DNA of 64,000 nucleotides from JBCBSK01 sp965250105 (GCA_965250105.1 OZ252290.1:2418001-2482000); one strand, 5' to 3'; numbered from the stretch's first letter, positions 26,601 to 36,024 are shown. Numbers and translations: made by a program. The notes: generated from the sequence alone by a model not told the origin.

Positions 26601-26629
26601 ACTATAGGTATGCGGATTTGACGGTGAAA
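26601..26629 (-). promoter_or_regulatory. Candidate promoter of the moxR operon
   Basis: On the minus strand TTTCAC and TATAGT are separated by exactly 17 bases. The -10 ends seven bases before the moxR ATG. A possible plus-strand promoter (TTGACG at 26618-26623, TCAAAT at 26642-26647, 18-base spacer) overlaps it and could serve the DUF1285 gene. Confidence 0.45.
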
Positions 26630-26788
26630 TGGCAGGGGCGCTCAAATTGGCGCGACCTTTTTGCTTTTCCACACGCATGCCGTCCTGGCCGGGGCGTCGG
26701 CTGGCCTTGTGCGCCGGTCTCTGGCATGGCAACGGGGCGTGACGGGCGACGGACGGACCGGGGGTGGACAACCGGTGATGGAGGACCG

Positions 26789-27421
26789 ATGAGCGAGGCG
26801 GCGGACCGGAAGATGGAACAGGCCGCGCGGGCGGCACCAGGGCTTGCCGGTCAGGGCCTGGCGGGGCTCGAAAAGCTCGCCCGCGAGGCCGGCGGGCGCG
26901 GCACGCCGCCGGTCGATAAGTGGAATCCGGCCTTTTGCGGCGATCTCGATATCCGCATCGCCCAGGACGGCACCTGGTCCTATCTCGGCTCGCCGATCGG
27001 TCGGAAGCCGCTGGTCAAGCTGTTCGCCTCGGTCCTGCGCAAGGACGAGGACGGCAAGACCTATCTCGTCACCCCGGTCGAGAAGATCGGCATCACCGTC
27101 GACGACGCGCCCTTCCTGGCCGTCGAAATGGCGGTCGACGGCACGGGTCACGATCAGGTGATCAGCTTCCGGACCAATGTCGACGACGTCGTCACCGTCG
27201 ATGCCGACCATCCCTTCCGCTTCGAGGAGGAGGCGGGCACCGAAGGCCTGAAACCCTATGTCCGGGTGCGCGGCCGGCTCGACGCGTTGGTCGTGCGCGC
27301 GGTGTTCCACGATCTCGTGGCGCTCGGCGTCGACGAGGCGCGCGCCGAGGGGCGCCAGTTCGGCGTCTGGAGTTCGGGCCTGTTCTTTCCGATGGCGCTG
27401 TCGACCGAGATCGGGCGCTGA
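26789..27421 (+). CDS. DUF1285 family protein
   Basis: A 210-residue cytoplasmic protein matching DUF1285: C-G-D-L-D-I-R-I, then the stretch T-W-S-Y-L-G-S-P-I-G-R near residue 68, L-V-T-P-V-E-K, and a C-terminal L-F-F-P-M. The family is conserved in alpha- and gammaproteobacteria without a settled biochemical role. The start at 26789 has GGAGG eight bases upstream; longer in-frame extensions overlap the divergent moxR promoter and look non-coding. The NUDIX gene follows after two bases, so the two are one transcription unit together with the small membrane protein and CCA transferase genes. Confidence 0.85.
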   Translation: MSEAADRKMEQAARAAPGLAGQGLAGLEKLAREAGGRGTPPVDKWNPAFCGDLDIRIAQDGTWSYLGSPIGRKPLVKLFASVLRKDEDGKTYLVTPVEKIGITVDDAPFLAVEMAVDGTGHDQVISFRTNVDDVVTVDADHPFRFEEEAGTEGLKPYVRVRGRLDALVVRAVFHDLVALGVDEARAEGRQFGVWSSGLFFPMALSTEIGR

Positions 27422-27423
27422 CC

Positions 27424-28095
27424 GTGACGGATCCCGTTGCCGCCGCGCGCGCCGGCGATGGTGCCGGCGCGGCGGATTTCGCGGCCCGCGCCCGCGCCCG
27501 GCTTCTCGCCGAACCGCCGATCGGCGATACCGATCCCGCCCGGCCGGCCGATCGCGGCGACCATGATCTGAACCCGGATCTCGCGCCCGGCTTCCTCGCC
27601 GACACCCGCCGCCGGGCGGCGGTATTGGTGCCGATCGTCACGCGCGACGCGCCGAGCGTCTTGCTGACCCGCCGGGCCGACCACCTGCCGTCGCATCCCG
27701 GTCAGATCGCCTTTCCCGGCGGCAAGGTCGAAAAGGGTGACCACGGCCCGCGCGACACGGCCTTGCGGGAAGCGCGCGAGGAGATCGGCCTCGATCGCCA
27801 TGAAGTGACCCCGCTCGGCTATCTCGATCTCTACGAGACCTCGACGGGCTTTCGCATCGTTCCGGTGGTCGCGCTGGTGCGGCCCGGTTTCGACCTCAGG
27901 ATCGACCGGGCCGAGGTGGCGACGGTGTTCGAAGTGCCGCTGGCTTTTCTCATGACGGAGACAAACCACCAGCGTCATAGCCGGGAATGGCAGGGAAAAC
28001 GCCGCCACTTCTATGCAATGCCCTATGGCGAACACTATATCTGGGGCGCGACAGCGGGAATCCTCCGCAATCTCTTCGACCGTCTCTACCGTTGA
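27424..28095 (+). CDS. NUDIX hydrolase, probable CoA pyrophosphatase
   Basis: A 223-residue NUDIX enzyme. It carries the extended motif of the CoA-pyrophosphatase branch, L-L-T-R-R-A-D-H-L-P-S-H-P-G-Q-I-A-F-P-G-G, immediately before the NUDIX box (G-G-K-V-E-K-G-D ending R-E-A-R-E-E-I-G-L). This branch cleaves CoA, acetyl-CoA or oxidised CoA to 4-phosphopantetheine and 3,5-ADP. The GTG at 27424 is the only start that avoids overlapping DUF1285 coding sequence and gives a normal N-terminus. It is tightly packed between DUF1285 and a small membrane protein gene. Confidence 0.88.
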   Translation: MTDPVAAARAGDGAGAADFAARARARLLAEPPIGDTDPARPADRGDHDLNPDLAPGFLADTRRRAAVLVPIVTRDAPSVLLTRRADHLPSHPGQIAFPGGKVEKGDHGPRDTALREAREEIGLDRHEVTPLGYLDLYETSTGFRIVPVVALVRPGFDLRIDRAEVATVFEVPLAFLMTETNHQRHSREWQGKRRHFYAMPYGEHYIWGATAGILRNLFDRLYR

Positions 28096-28120
28096 GCCAC
28101 ACCAGATCCGGGCAGGACGC

Positions 28121-28384
28121 ATGCTTCGTATCATCGCCATCCAGCTTCTCCTGTTTCTCACCCCCTTCATCGTCGCGGGCATCGTGATGTATTTCACCCG
28201 ACCCGGCTTCGCGCTCGGCCATCTCGTCGAACGCGACCGGCTGTTCTGGCTGAGCGTCGCGGGCCTCGGGCTGACCATCGCCGGTTTCCTGATCCTCGGC
28301 ACGTTCTCGGGCGCCGAGCCGGGTCTCGAATACCGGCCGGCGCGCGAACAGGACGGCATCTTCTATCCGGGCGGCTTCGAGTAG
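28121..28384 (+). CDS. Small membrane protein (DUF6111-like)
   Basis: An 87-residue protein with two predicted membrane helices (about 3-24 and 40-62) separated by a short basic loop, and a conserved-looking tail Y-R-P-A-R-E-Q-D-G. Its size, topology and position between the CoA-type NUDIX gene and the CCA transferase gene match the DUF6111 family that occupies this slot in many Hyphomicrobiales. No biochemical function is known. The ATG at 28121 is preceded by CAGGA. It lies 25 bases after the NUDIX stop codon and five before the next start, so it belongs to the operon. Confidence 0.75.
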   Translation: MLRIIAIQLLLFLTPFIVAGIVMYFTRPGFALGHLVERDRLFWLSVAGLGLTIAGFLILGTFSGAEPGLEYRPAREQDGIFYPGGFE

Positions 28385-28389
28385 GCGCC

Positions 28390-29616
28390 ATGCCGGCCGC
28401 GCCGGACAGGATCGCCGAGCCGGACCGGCTTCTGACGCCGCCGATCTCGGCGGTTCTCGCGGCCCTGAACGATGGCGAGGTCGAGACCCGCCTCGTCGGT
28501 GGCGCGGTGCGCAACCATCTTCTAGGCTTGTCGCCCGGCGATATCGACCTCGCCACGACCGCCATGCCCGATGATGTCATGCGGCACGGCGCTGCGGCCG
28601 GCTTCAAGGCCGTGCCGACCGGGATCGACCACGGCACGGTGACGCTCATCGCCGAGGGCCTGCCGGTCGAGGTGACGACACTCAGGGCTGACATCGAGAC
28701 CGACGGCCGGCGCGCGGTGGTCACCTTCGGCACCGATTGGGCCGGTGACGCGCTGAGACGCGATTTCACGATGAATGCGCTCTATGTCGACGCCGACGGG
28801 CGGCTTTATGACCCGGTCGGCGGCTATGACGATGTGATCTCGGGACGGGTGCGCTTCATCGGCGACGCCGAAACGCGCATCCGCGAGGATTATCTGCGCA
28901 TCCTGCGCTTCTTCCGCTTCCATGCCCGGTTCGGGCGCGGCATGCCGGACACTGACGGTTTGCGCGCCGCGATCCGGCTGCGCGCCGGGCTCGACGGGCT
29001 GTCGGCGGAACGGGTGCAGCAGGAACTGCTCAAGCTCGTGACGGCGCCCGGCGCGGTGGCCGCGCTCGACGTCATGGCCAATGCCGGGCTTCTGACGCGG
29101 GTTCTCGGCGGGGTGGGCCATGTGCCGTCCGTCGCCGCGCTGGCCGCCATCGAGACGGCGCAGGGTGTCGCCGCCGACCCGGTCCCGCGGCTCGCGGCGC
29201 TCGCGGTGCGTGTCGAGGAGGATGCCAGGCGGCTGACGGCCCGGCTGCGGCTGTCGAATGCCATGCGCGACCGCCTCGTCGCCATGGCCCGGTTCTGGCC
29301 CAGCCTCCTGGGCAAGACACGCCCGGCGGCCGATCCCAGGCTGCTGCTCTACCGGCTCGACGCCACGGCCTATCGCGATGTCGTCCTGTTGGCCTGGGCG
29401 CTGGCGGGCGCGACCCCCGACGAGGCCGGCTGGTGGGCGCGTTTTCGGTTGCCGGAGACCTGGCCGGTGCCGGTCTTTCCGCTCAAGGGGCGCGACGTGA
29501 TCGCCGCCGGCGTCGCGCCGGGGCCGCAGGTGGCGGCCGCGCTGACGCGGCTCGAAGCGGATTGGATCGCGTCGGATTTCGCGCTGTCGGCCGAAGATCT
29601 GCTGAGCCGGCTGTGA
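28390..29616 (+). CDS. cca: CCA tRNA nucleotidyltransferase (class II)
   Basis: A 408-residue class II nucleotidyltransferase that adds or repairs the 3-prime CCA end of tRNAs. The signature R-L-V-G-G-A-V-R-N-H is near residue 36, with the two catalytic aspartates in G-D-I-D-L-A-T-T. R-R-D-F-T-M-N-A-L-Y follows near residue 120, then D-P-V-G-G-Y-D-D, and I-R-E-D-Y-L-R-I-L-R-F-F-R-F begins the neck domain. The alpha-helical C-terminal part is shorter and more divergent than in the E. coli enzyme and carries no HD domain, as usual in alphaproteobacteria. It could also be a poly(A) polymerase, but the gene order favours CCA addition. Confidence 0.9.
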   Translation: MPAAPDRIAEPDRLLTPPISAVLAALNDGEVETRLVGGAVRNHLLGLSPGDIDLATTAMPDDVMRHGAAAGFKAVPTGIDHGTVTLIAEGLPVEVTTLRADIETDGRRAVVTFGTDWAGDALRRDFTMNALYVDADGRLYDPVGGYDDVISGRVRFIGDAETRIREDYLRILRFFRFHARFGRGMPDTDGLRAAIRLRAGLDGLSAERVQQELLKLVTAPGAVAALDVMANAGLLTRVLGGVGHVPSVAALAAIETAQGVAADPVPRLAALAVRVEEDARRLTARLRLSNAMRDRLVAMARFWPSLLGKTRPAADPRLLLYRLDATAYRDVVLLAWALAGATPDEAGWWARFRLPETWPVPVFPLKGRDVIAAGVAPGPQVAAALTRLEADWIASDFALSAEDLLSRL

Positions 29617-29644
29617 GTGGCGGCGGGCGGTCGGGCGCTTCAGG

Positions 29645-30541
29645 TCACGGCCATTTCACGACCGGCGGCATGGAGGACAGGATCGAATTCACGTTGCCGC
29701 CGGTCTTCAGCCCGAAGATCGTGCCCCGGTCATAGAGCAGATTGTATTCGACATAGCGGCCGCGGCGGACGAGCTGTTCCTCGCGGTCATCCGCGGTCCA
29801 GGGGGTTTCCCAATTGCGCCGGACAAGCTCGGGATAGATGTCGCGGAAGGCGCGGCCGACATCCTGGGTGAAGGCGAAATCCGCGTCCCAGTCGCCGGTA
29901 TCGCGCCAGTCATAGAAGATCCCGCCGATGCCGCGCGGCTCGTCGCGGTGCTTGAGATGGAAATAGCGGTCGCACCAATCCTTGTATTCCTGATAGTCGG
30001 CGCCATGCGCGTCGCACGGGGCTTGCATGGCCGCGTGAAAGGCGATCGTGTCGGGATCTTTCTGTGTCCTGCGGCGGTCGAGCACCGGCGTCAGGTCGGC
30101 GCCGCCGCCGAACCACGCCTTGGTGGTGACGACGAAGCGGGTGTTCATATGCACCGCCGGCACGTTCGGATTGTGCATATGGGCGATCAGCGAGATGCCC
30201 GATGCCCAGAAGCGCGGATCTTCCGAGGCACCGGGGATCTGATCGCGGAATTCGGGCGCGAATTCGCCGTGGACGGTCGAGCAATGCACGCCGACCTTTT
30301 CGAAAACCCGGCCATGCATCATGCTCATCACGCCGCCGCCGCCCTTGGCGCCGGAATGGTCGGTGCGCTCCCAAGGGGTGCGGACGAAGCGGCCGGGCGT
30401 GTCGTCGCGGGCATCGTCGCCGCGCTGGGCGCTGTCCGGCAGATCGGCTTCCAGGCTCTCGAACGCTATGCAGATCTCGTCGCGCAGCGCCTCGAACCAG
30501 GTGCGCGCGGTCTGTTTCCGGCGGTCGAGCGAATCGGTCAT
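29645..30541 (-). CDS. hemF: Oxygen-dependent coproporphyrinogen III oxidase
   Basis: A 298-residue cytosolic enzyme that converts coproporphyrinogen III to protoporphyrinogen IX using oxygen, in haem synthesis. Family blocks are all present: G-G-G-G-V-M-S-M-M-H-G-R-V-F-E-K near residue 70, the stretch A-H-M-H-N-P-N-V-P-A-V-H-M-N-T-R, W-F-G-G-G-A-D-L-T-P, R-G-I-G-G-I-F-Y-D, and E-Y-N-L-L-Y-D-R-G-T near the C-terminus. Length matches the family. The ATG at 30541 is preceded by AAGGAG at good spacing; a GTG directly before it is the alternative. It supplies haem for cytochromes such as the bc1 complex encoded nearby. Confidence 0.97.
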   Translation of the reverse strand: MTDSLDRRKQTARTWFEALRDEICIAFESLEADLPDSAQRGDDARDDTPGRFVRTPWERTDHSGAKGGGGVMSMMHGRVFEKVGVHCSTVHGEFAPEFRDQIPGASEDPRFWASGISLIAHMHNPNVPAVHMNTRFVVTTKAWFGGGADLTPVLDRRRTQKDPDTIAFHAAMQAPCDAHGADYQEYKDWCDRYFHLKHRDEPRGIGGIFYDWRDTGDWDADFAFTQDVGRAFRDIYPELVRRNWETPWTADDREEQLVRRGRYVEYNLLYDRGTIFGLKTGGNVNSILSSMPPVVKWP

Positions 30542-30905
30542 CACATCTCTCCTTGAGGCAGGCGGGTCGACGCCGGCGGGGCGGGGGCGCGGACAAGCCG
30601 GCCGGATCGTCGCCGGTGTCGCCGATCACCATCATGTTAACCAAATGACAAGCATAATGACTTGAATACTACACCCGATGGGTGGAGGTGAGAGGCGTAT
30701 CCTCGATCCGAAACCGGCGCATTGGGTTGGCGGTCGGCAACCTGCGGCCAGGCGCGATTGGGAATGGCGCCGCCGTTCCCGCGATTTGGCCATCACGCGC
30801 TGGTCCGGCGGCGCGGCGACGCCGTAACCGTCGTGGGCATCGGGATAGCGCGCGACAGGGCCGGGCACCGTTCGGGGGCGGATCTTTTTTGGGAGAGCGA
30901 CGGCG
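30542..30905. other. Divergent intergenic region between hemF and the DUF3108 gene
   Basis: 364 bases. A noticeably AT-rich island (about 30632-30670) probably contains the hemF promoter, but I cannot place a convincing -35/-10 pair. There is no FNR-type TTGAT-N4-ATCAA site. No gene supported. Confidence 0.35.
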
Positions 30906-31691
30906 ATGAAGCGACTGCTCGGAATTGCGGTATTCGCCCTCGGCATGATGGTCGCTCAAAGCGCGCCCAACGCGTCGGATCGGACCAGTATCCGCTACGC
31001 GATCTCGCTCGGCAATCTGTCCGTCGGTACCGCCGGCCTCGATCTCACGACCAATGCGTCGAGCTATACCGCGACCTTCGCCGGGCGCGTGTCGGGCATC
31101 GCCAATCTGTTTTCCAATGCCCGTGCCGAGGCATCGTCCAACGGCGTCATCGGCGACAGGCGGCTGATCCCAACAGCTTTCAACGCCAATGTGAATGCCG
31201 GCCGCGAGCGCCGCACGGTGGGCATGCGCTTCGGCGGCGGCTCGATCCGCTCGATCGATATCAGCCCGCCCTTCCCGCCCGAGGAAGACCGCATCCCGAT
31301 CACCGCCAGCCACCAGCGCAATGTCAGCGACCCGGTCAGCGGCCTGGTCCTGCCGGCGCCGAGCCGGTTCTCGGCCTCGTCGGTCTGCAACGGGCGGCTG
31401 CCGATCTTCGACGGCCGATCGCGCTACGATATCCTCCTCGACCCGGTGCGCATGGAAGTGCTCGTCATTGATGGCGTCCAGATCCAGGCCGCGGTCTGCT
31501 CGGTCCGCGTGCGCCCGATCGCCGGCGTGCGCGAAGCCGTGCGCAACGGCCAGTCGCGCCCGGCCCAGGTCTGGCTCGCCAAGATCCATGGCGGCCCGCT
31601 CCTGGCGCCGGCCCAGTTCGTCGGCGAAAGCCGCATCGGCACCTTCCGCGTCGTCGCCCAGTCGGGCGACGCCTTCCTTCCCGTCCAGTAA
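30906..31691 (+). CDS. Exported DUF3108 family protein
   Basis: A 261-residue protein with a Sec signal peptide (about residues 1-23) and a beta-rich mature part matching DUF3108: early I-R-Y-A-I-S-L-G-N-L-S-V-G, a central D-P-V-S-G-L-V-L-P, and G-R-S-R-Y-D-I. Two cysteines (in V-C-N-G-R and V-C-S-V-R) could form a periplasmic disulfide. The family is widespread in proteobacteria and its function is not established. The ATG at 30906 follows GGGAGAGCGACGGCG. It is a single gene, convergent with trmL. Confidence 0.82.
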   Translation: MKRLLGIAVFALGMMVAQSAPNASDRTSIRYAISLGNLSVGTAGLDLTTNASSYTATFAGRVSGIANLFSNARAEASSNGVIGDRRLIPTAFNANVNAGRERRTVGMRFGGGSIRSIDISPPFPPEEDRIPITASHQRNVSDPVSGLVLPAPSRFSASSVCNGRLPIFDGRSRYDILLDPVRMEVLVIDGVQIQAAVCSVRVRPIAGVREAVRNGQSRPAQVWLAKIHGGPLLAPAQFVGESRIGTFRVVAQSGDAFLPVQ

Positions 31692-31711
31692 CGACGCCGT
31701 TCGATCCGCCG

Positions 31712-32176
31712 TCACCGCGCCGGAAAGCTCGCGATCTGCCGCAAGGCTTCGCCGGTGACCATGGCGGCGGCGAGCGCGACATTCAGCGACCGCGTGTCGG
31801 CGGCCTGCGGGATCGTCACCCGGAGATCGGCGCTGTCATGCACATGATCGGGCACGCCGGCGCTTTCCTGGCCGACCAACAGGCTATCACCGGGCGCGTA
31901 GCGGATGCTCGTATAAGGCTCGGCGGCATGCCGCGTCAGCAGGACGAGCCGCCGGCCCGCCGACCGGCGCCAGGTGTCGAAGGAGTTGAAGTCGACATGA
32001 TGCCGGCGCTCGGCGAGGTCGAGATAGTCCATCCCGGCGCGCCTGAGCTTTTTGTCGTCGAACACGAAGCCGGCCGGCTCGATGATGTCGACCGCGATGT
32101 CGAGGCAGGCGCCGAGACGCAGCAGCGTACCGGCATTTTGCGGGATGTCGGGCTGGTAGAGCGCCAGTCTGATCAT
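31712..32176 (-). CDS. trmL: tRNA (cytidine/uridine-34-2-prime-O)-methyltransferase TrmL
   Basis: A 154-residue SPOUT-class enzyme that methylates the ribose of nucleotide 34 in leucine tRNAs using S-adenosylmethionine. Typical features are the start I-R-L-A-L-Y-Q-P-D-I-P-Q-N-A-G-T, then R-A-G-M-D-Y-L-D, the loop G-Q-E-S-A-G-V-P near residue 110, and the trefoil-knot end I-P-Q-A-A-D-T-R-S-L-N-V-A-L-A-A-A. Length and motif order match TrmL/YibK closely. Preceded by AAGGAT. It is divergent from petA and shares a 156-base upstream region with it. Confidence 0.93.
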   Translation of the reverse strand: MIRLALYQPDIPQNAGTLLRLGACLDIAVDIIEPAGFVFDDKKLRRAGMDYLDLAERRHHVDFNSFDTWRRSAGRRLVLLTRHAAEPYTSIRYAPGDSLLVGQESAGVPDHVHDSADLRVTIPQAADTRSLNVALAAAMVTGEALRQIASFPAR

Positions 32177-32227
32177 GGCCGGATATCCTTTTCGACGGGT
32201 TTCGCGGGGGTGCGACGCTAAGGAAGC

Positions 32228-32257
32228 TGGACAGATTCCAAAAGTCGCGCCTATAGA
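32228..32257 (+). promoter_or_regulatory. Candidate promoter of the petABC operon
   Basis: TGGACA (32228-32233) and TATAGA (32252-32257) are separated by 18 bases, about 75 bases upstream of petA. This is the best hexamer pair in the intergenic region. Confidence 0.5.
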
Positions 32258-32266
32258 TGGGCTTTC

Positions 32267-32296
32267 GGTGCGCGCGTCAGCGCGCCGCGCCTTTTT
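32267..32296 (+). terminator. Terminator-like hairpin in the petABC leader
   Basis: GCGCGC (32270-32275) pairs with GCGCGC (32280-32285) around a GTCA loop; an alternative GGTGCG/CGCGCC pairing reaches 32291. CTTTTT follows at once. It lies between the candidate promoter and the petA start, so it could attenuate transcription; it may also be chance. Confidence 0.35.
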
Positions 32297-32332
32297 GTGT
32301 GAGCGAAACCATCATTCTGCGCGAGGCTGAAC

Positions 32333-32884
32333 GTGTCGACTGCTGAGCAACCCGAACCGACCCGGCGGGACTTCCTTTATGTTGCAACCGGCGCCATGGG
32401 CGCCGTTGGCGTCGCCTTCGCGGCCTGGCCGCTCATCGACCAGATGAACCCGGATGCCAGCGTCCAGGCGCTCGCGACCATCGAGGTCGATGTCAGCCCG
32501 ATCGTCGAGGGTCAGAGCATCACGGTGATGTGGCGCGGCAAGCCGGTCTTCGTGCGCCACCGCACCGGCGCCGAGATCCAGGAGGCCGAGGCCGTCGAGG
32601 TCGCGGACCTGCCCGATCCTGTCGCGCGCAACGAAAATCTCGGCGATGTGCCGGCGACCGACGCCAATCGCGTCATCCGTCCCGAATTCCTGGTTCAGGT
32701 CGGCATCTGCACCCATCTCGGCTGCGTGCCGCTGGGCGAGGCCGGCGATTACGGCGGCTGGTTCTGCCCCTGCCACGGCTCGCACTACGACACGTCGGGG
32801 CGTATCCGCCGCGGGCCGGCGCCCGAAAACCTGCTCGTCCCGACTTATGATTTCGTGGACGAGACGACCATTCAGATCGGCTGA
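32333..32884 (+). CDS. petA: Ubiquinol-cytochrome c reductase iron-sulfur (Rieske) subunit
   Basis: A 183-residue subunit of cytochrome bc1 that passes electrons from ubiquinol to cytochrome c1. The N-terminus has a twin-arginine motif (T-R-R-D-F-L-Y, residues 10-16) and one membrane helix (about 17-36), which anchors the periplasmic domain. The [2Fe-2S] ligands are in C-T-H-L-G-C (Cys126, His128) and C-P-C-H-G-S-H-Y-D (Cys145, His148), and Cys131/Cys147 form the disulfide. The GTG at 32333 is supported by GAGG six bases upstream. First gene of petABC. Confidence 0.97.
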   Translation: MSTAEQPEPTRRDFLYVATGAMGAVGVAFAAWPLIDQMNPDASVQALATIEVDVSPIVEGQSITVMWRGKPVFVRHRTGAEIQEAEAVEVADLPDPVARNENLGDVPATDANRVIRPEFLVQVGICTHLGCVPLGEAGDYGGWFCPCHGSHYDTSGRIRRGPAPENLLVPTYDFVDETTIQIG

Positions 32885-32905
32885 TCGCCGGCGACGGAGT
32901 TACAC

Positions 32906-34192
32906 ATGGCTGGACATTCCACGGTACACTTCAAGAACCCGGCGATGCGCTGGCTGGAAAGCCGCCTGCCGATCTTCGGTGTCATCCAGAAAGAGTTCAT
33001 CGTCTTTCCGACGCCGAAGAATCTGAACTATTTCTGGACCTTCGGCGCGATCCTGACCTTCTGTCTGGTTGTCCAGATGGCCACCGGCATCGTGCTGGCG
33101 ATGCACTACACCGCCCATGTCGACCATGCCTTCGATTCGGTCGAGCACATCATGCGCGACGTGAACTATGGCTGGCTGATTCGCTACATCCATATGAACG
33201 GCGCCTCGATGTTCTTCGTCGCCGTCTATATCCACATGTTCCGCGGCCTCTATTACGGCTCCTACAAGGCACCGCGCGAGGTGTTGTGGATGCTCGGCGT
33301 CATCATCCTGCTTCTGATGATGGCGACGGCCTTCATGGGCTATGTCCTGCCCTGGGGTCAGATGAGCTTCTGGGGCGCGACCGTTATCACCAATCTGTTC
33401 TCGGCCTTGCCCTTCGTCGGACCGACGATCGTGGAATGGCTGTGGGGCGGATTCTCGGTCGACAATCCCACGCTGAACCGCTTCTTCAGCCTGCACTATC
33501 TGTTGCCCTTCGCCATTCTCGGCGTCGTCGTGCTGCATGTCATCGCGCTGCATGCCTCGGGCAACAACAATCCGACCGGGCTCGACGTGAAGAGCGACAA
33601 GGACACGGTGCCGTTCCACCCCTATGCGACGGTCAAGGACCTGTTCGCGCTGGTGGTCTTCCTGATCGTGTTCATGGGCTTCGTCTTCTACGCGCCGCTC
33701 TTCAAGTTCCACGCCGACAACTTCATCCCGGCGAACCCGCTGGTGACGCCGCCGCATATCGTGCCGGAATGGTATTTCCTGCCCTTCTACGCGATCCTGC
33801 GCGCGGTGCCCGACAAGCTCGGCGGCGTGCTCTTGATGTTCGGCGCCATCGCGGTCCTGTTCGTGTTGCCCTGGCTCGACACGTCCAAGATCCGCTCGGC
33901 GAACTACCGGCCGCTCTACCGGCAGTTCTTCTGGATCTTCGTTGTGGCCTGCCTGGGTCTTGGCTATCTCGGCGCGATGCCGGCGGAAGGCATCTATGTC
34001 ACGCTGACCCGGATCCTGACGATCTACTACTTCGCCTTCTTCCTGATCATCATGCCGCTGCTCGGGATCTTCGAGAAACCGAAACCCTTGCCGAAATCGA
34101 TCTCCGAATCGGTGCTCAAGAAAGCGCCCGACGCCGGTGGCGGCGGGGCGCAGCCCGCCGGCGCGACGGCGGCACCGGAAAACCGCGGCTGA
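32906..34192 (+). CDS. petB: Cytochrome b of the bc1 complex
   Basis: A 428-residue integral membrane protein with eight predicted helices, carrying the two b haems and the Qo and Qi quinone sites. Haem-ligand histidines are in R-Y-I-H-M-N-G-A-S-M-F-F and V-Y-I-H-M-F-R on one helix and in L-H-Y-L-L-P-F and L-H-V-I-A-L-H on another. The Qo motif P-E-W-Y is present in I-V-P-E-W-Y-F-L-P-F. The protein ends in a short Ala/Pro/Gly-rich tail. It is not fused to cytochrome c1, unlike fbcH of some Bradyrhizobium species. It starts 21 bases after petA. Confidence 0.97.
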   Translation: MAGHSTVHFKNPAMRWLESRLPIFGVIQKEFIVFPTPKNLNYFWTFGAILTFCLVVQMATGIVLAMHYTAHVDHAFDSVEHIMRDVNYGWLIRYIHMNGASMFFVAVYIHMFRGLYYGSYKAPREVLWMLGVIILLLMMATAFMGYVLPWGQMSFWGATVITNLFSALPFVGPTIVEWLWGGFSVDNPTLNRFFSLHYLLPFAILGVVVLHVIALHASGNNNPTGLDVKSDKDTVPFHPYATVKDLFALVVFLIVFMGFVFYAPLFKFHADNFIPANPLVTPPHIVPEWYFLPFYAILRAVPDKLGGVLLMFGAIAVLFVLPWLDTSKIRSANYRPLYRQFFWIFVVACLGLGYLGAMPAEGIYVTLTRILTIYYFAFFLIIMPLLGIFEKPKPLPKSISESVLKKAPDAGGGGAQPAGATAAPENRG

Positions 34193-34217
34193 CCTGTTGG
34201 AAACGGAACGGACATCC

Positions 34218-35012
34218 ATGTTGAACGCGACACGCAAGCTTTTCGTTTCCGCCATTCTGGCCGGCGCCATGGCGCTGACGGGCACCGGGCTGGCCCAGGC
34301 CGCCGGCGAGGCGCCGTCGCCGCCGCGCCTGAGCTGGTCCTTCGACGGCCCGTTCGGCACCTTCGACCGGGCGCAGCTGCAGCGCGGCTTCCAGGTCTAC
34401 AAGCAGTCCTGCGCGTCCTGCCACGGCATGCGGCTGATGCATTACCGCAATCTGTCGCAGCCGGGCGGTCCGGAATTCTCCGAGGAAGAGGTCAAGGCCA
34501 TCGCGGCGAGCTACAACATCGTCGACGGCCCCGACGACACCGGCGAAATGTTCCAGCGCGCCGGCATTCCGTCGGACAATTTCTTCCGGCCCTACGAGAA
34601 CGAACAGCAGGCGCGCGCCATTTTCGGCGGTGCCTATCCGGTCGATCTCTCGGTGATCACCCGGGCGCGGAAATATGGCCCGGACTATCTCGCCGCGCTG
34701 CTGCTCGGCTATCACGAGGCGCCGGCCGGCTACGACCTGCAGCCGGGTCAGTATTACAACGAGTATTTCCCCGGCCATCTGATCTCGATGCCGCCGCCGC
34801 TCGTCGTCGATGGCCAGATCGACTACAATGACGACACGCCGGAGACGATCGAGAACTACGCCATCGACGTGTCGGCCTTCCTGTTCTGGGCGGGCGAGCC
34901 GAAGATGGAGGAGCGCAAGAAGCTCGGCCTTCAGGTCATGCTGTTCTTGATCGTCTTCGCCGCGCTGCTCTACTTCTCCAAAATGAAGCTCTGGAGCAAG
35001 ATCGACCACTGA
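34218..35012 (+). CDS. petC: Cytochrome c1 of the bc1 complex
   Basis: A 264-residue haem protein. It has a Sec signal peptide (about 1-28, ending A-Q-A-A), the c-type haem site C-A-S-C-H at residues 65-69, a periplasmic globular domain with a plausible axial Met in L-I-S-M-P-P-P-L, and one C-terminal membrane anchor (about 237-254, V-M-L-F-L-I-V-F-A-A-L-L-Y). It accepts electrons from the Rieske subunit and donates to cytochrome c. The ATG at 34218 lies 25 bases after petB. An intrinsic terminator follows, ending the operon. Confidence 0.97.
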   Translation: MLNATRKLFVSAILAGAMALTGTGLAQAAGEAPSPPRLSWSFDGPFGTFDRAQLQRGFQVYKQSCASCHGMRLMHYRNLSQPGGPEFSEEEVKAIAASYNIVDGPDDTGEMFQRAGIPSDNFFRPYENEQQARAIFGGAYPVDLSVITRARKYGPDYLAALLLGYHEAPAGYDLQPGQYYNEYFPGHLISMPPPLVVDGQIDYNDDTPETIENYAIDVSAFLFWAGEPKMEERKKLGLQVMLFLIVFAALLYFSKMKLWSKIDH

Positions 35013-35067
35013 CCGGTGTCTGGCCCGGCGACCTGAGACGGTTGCGGGATCGGCCCGGCCGACGGAT

Positions 35068-35096
35068 AAAGGCCCCTTCGCGGGGGCCTTTTTCTT
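35068..35096 (+). terminator. Rho-independent terminator of petABC
   Basis: A GC stem AAAGGCCCC / GGGGCCTTT with a short loop is followed by a T-rich run (35088-35098), 56 bases after the petC stop codon. Confidence 0.9.
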
Positions 35097-35148
35097 TGCT
35101 CGGTCCGCAGCCCGCACGATACAGAAGTGAAATGGAGGCAAGGGGCGC

Positions 35149-36020
<872 letters not shown>

Positions 36021-36024
<4 letters not shown>

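Noticed and set aside
30632..30670. AT-rich island as a specific promoter or oxygen-regulator site for hemF
   Set aside because: No -35/-10 pair with acceptable spacing and no FNR box; only the local AT richness is real.
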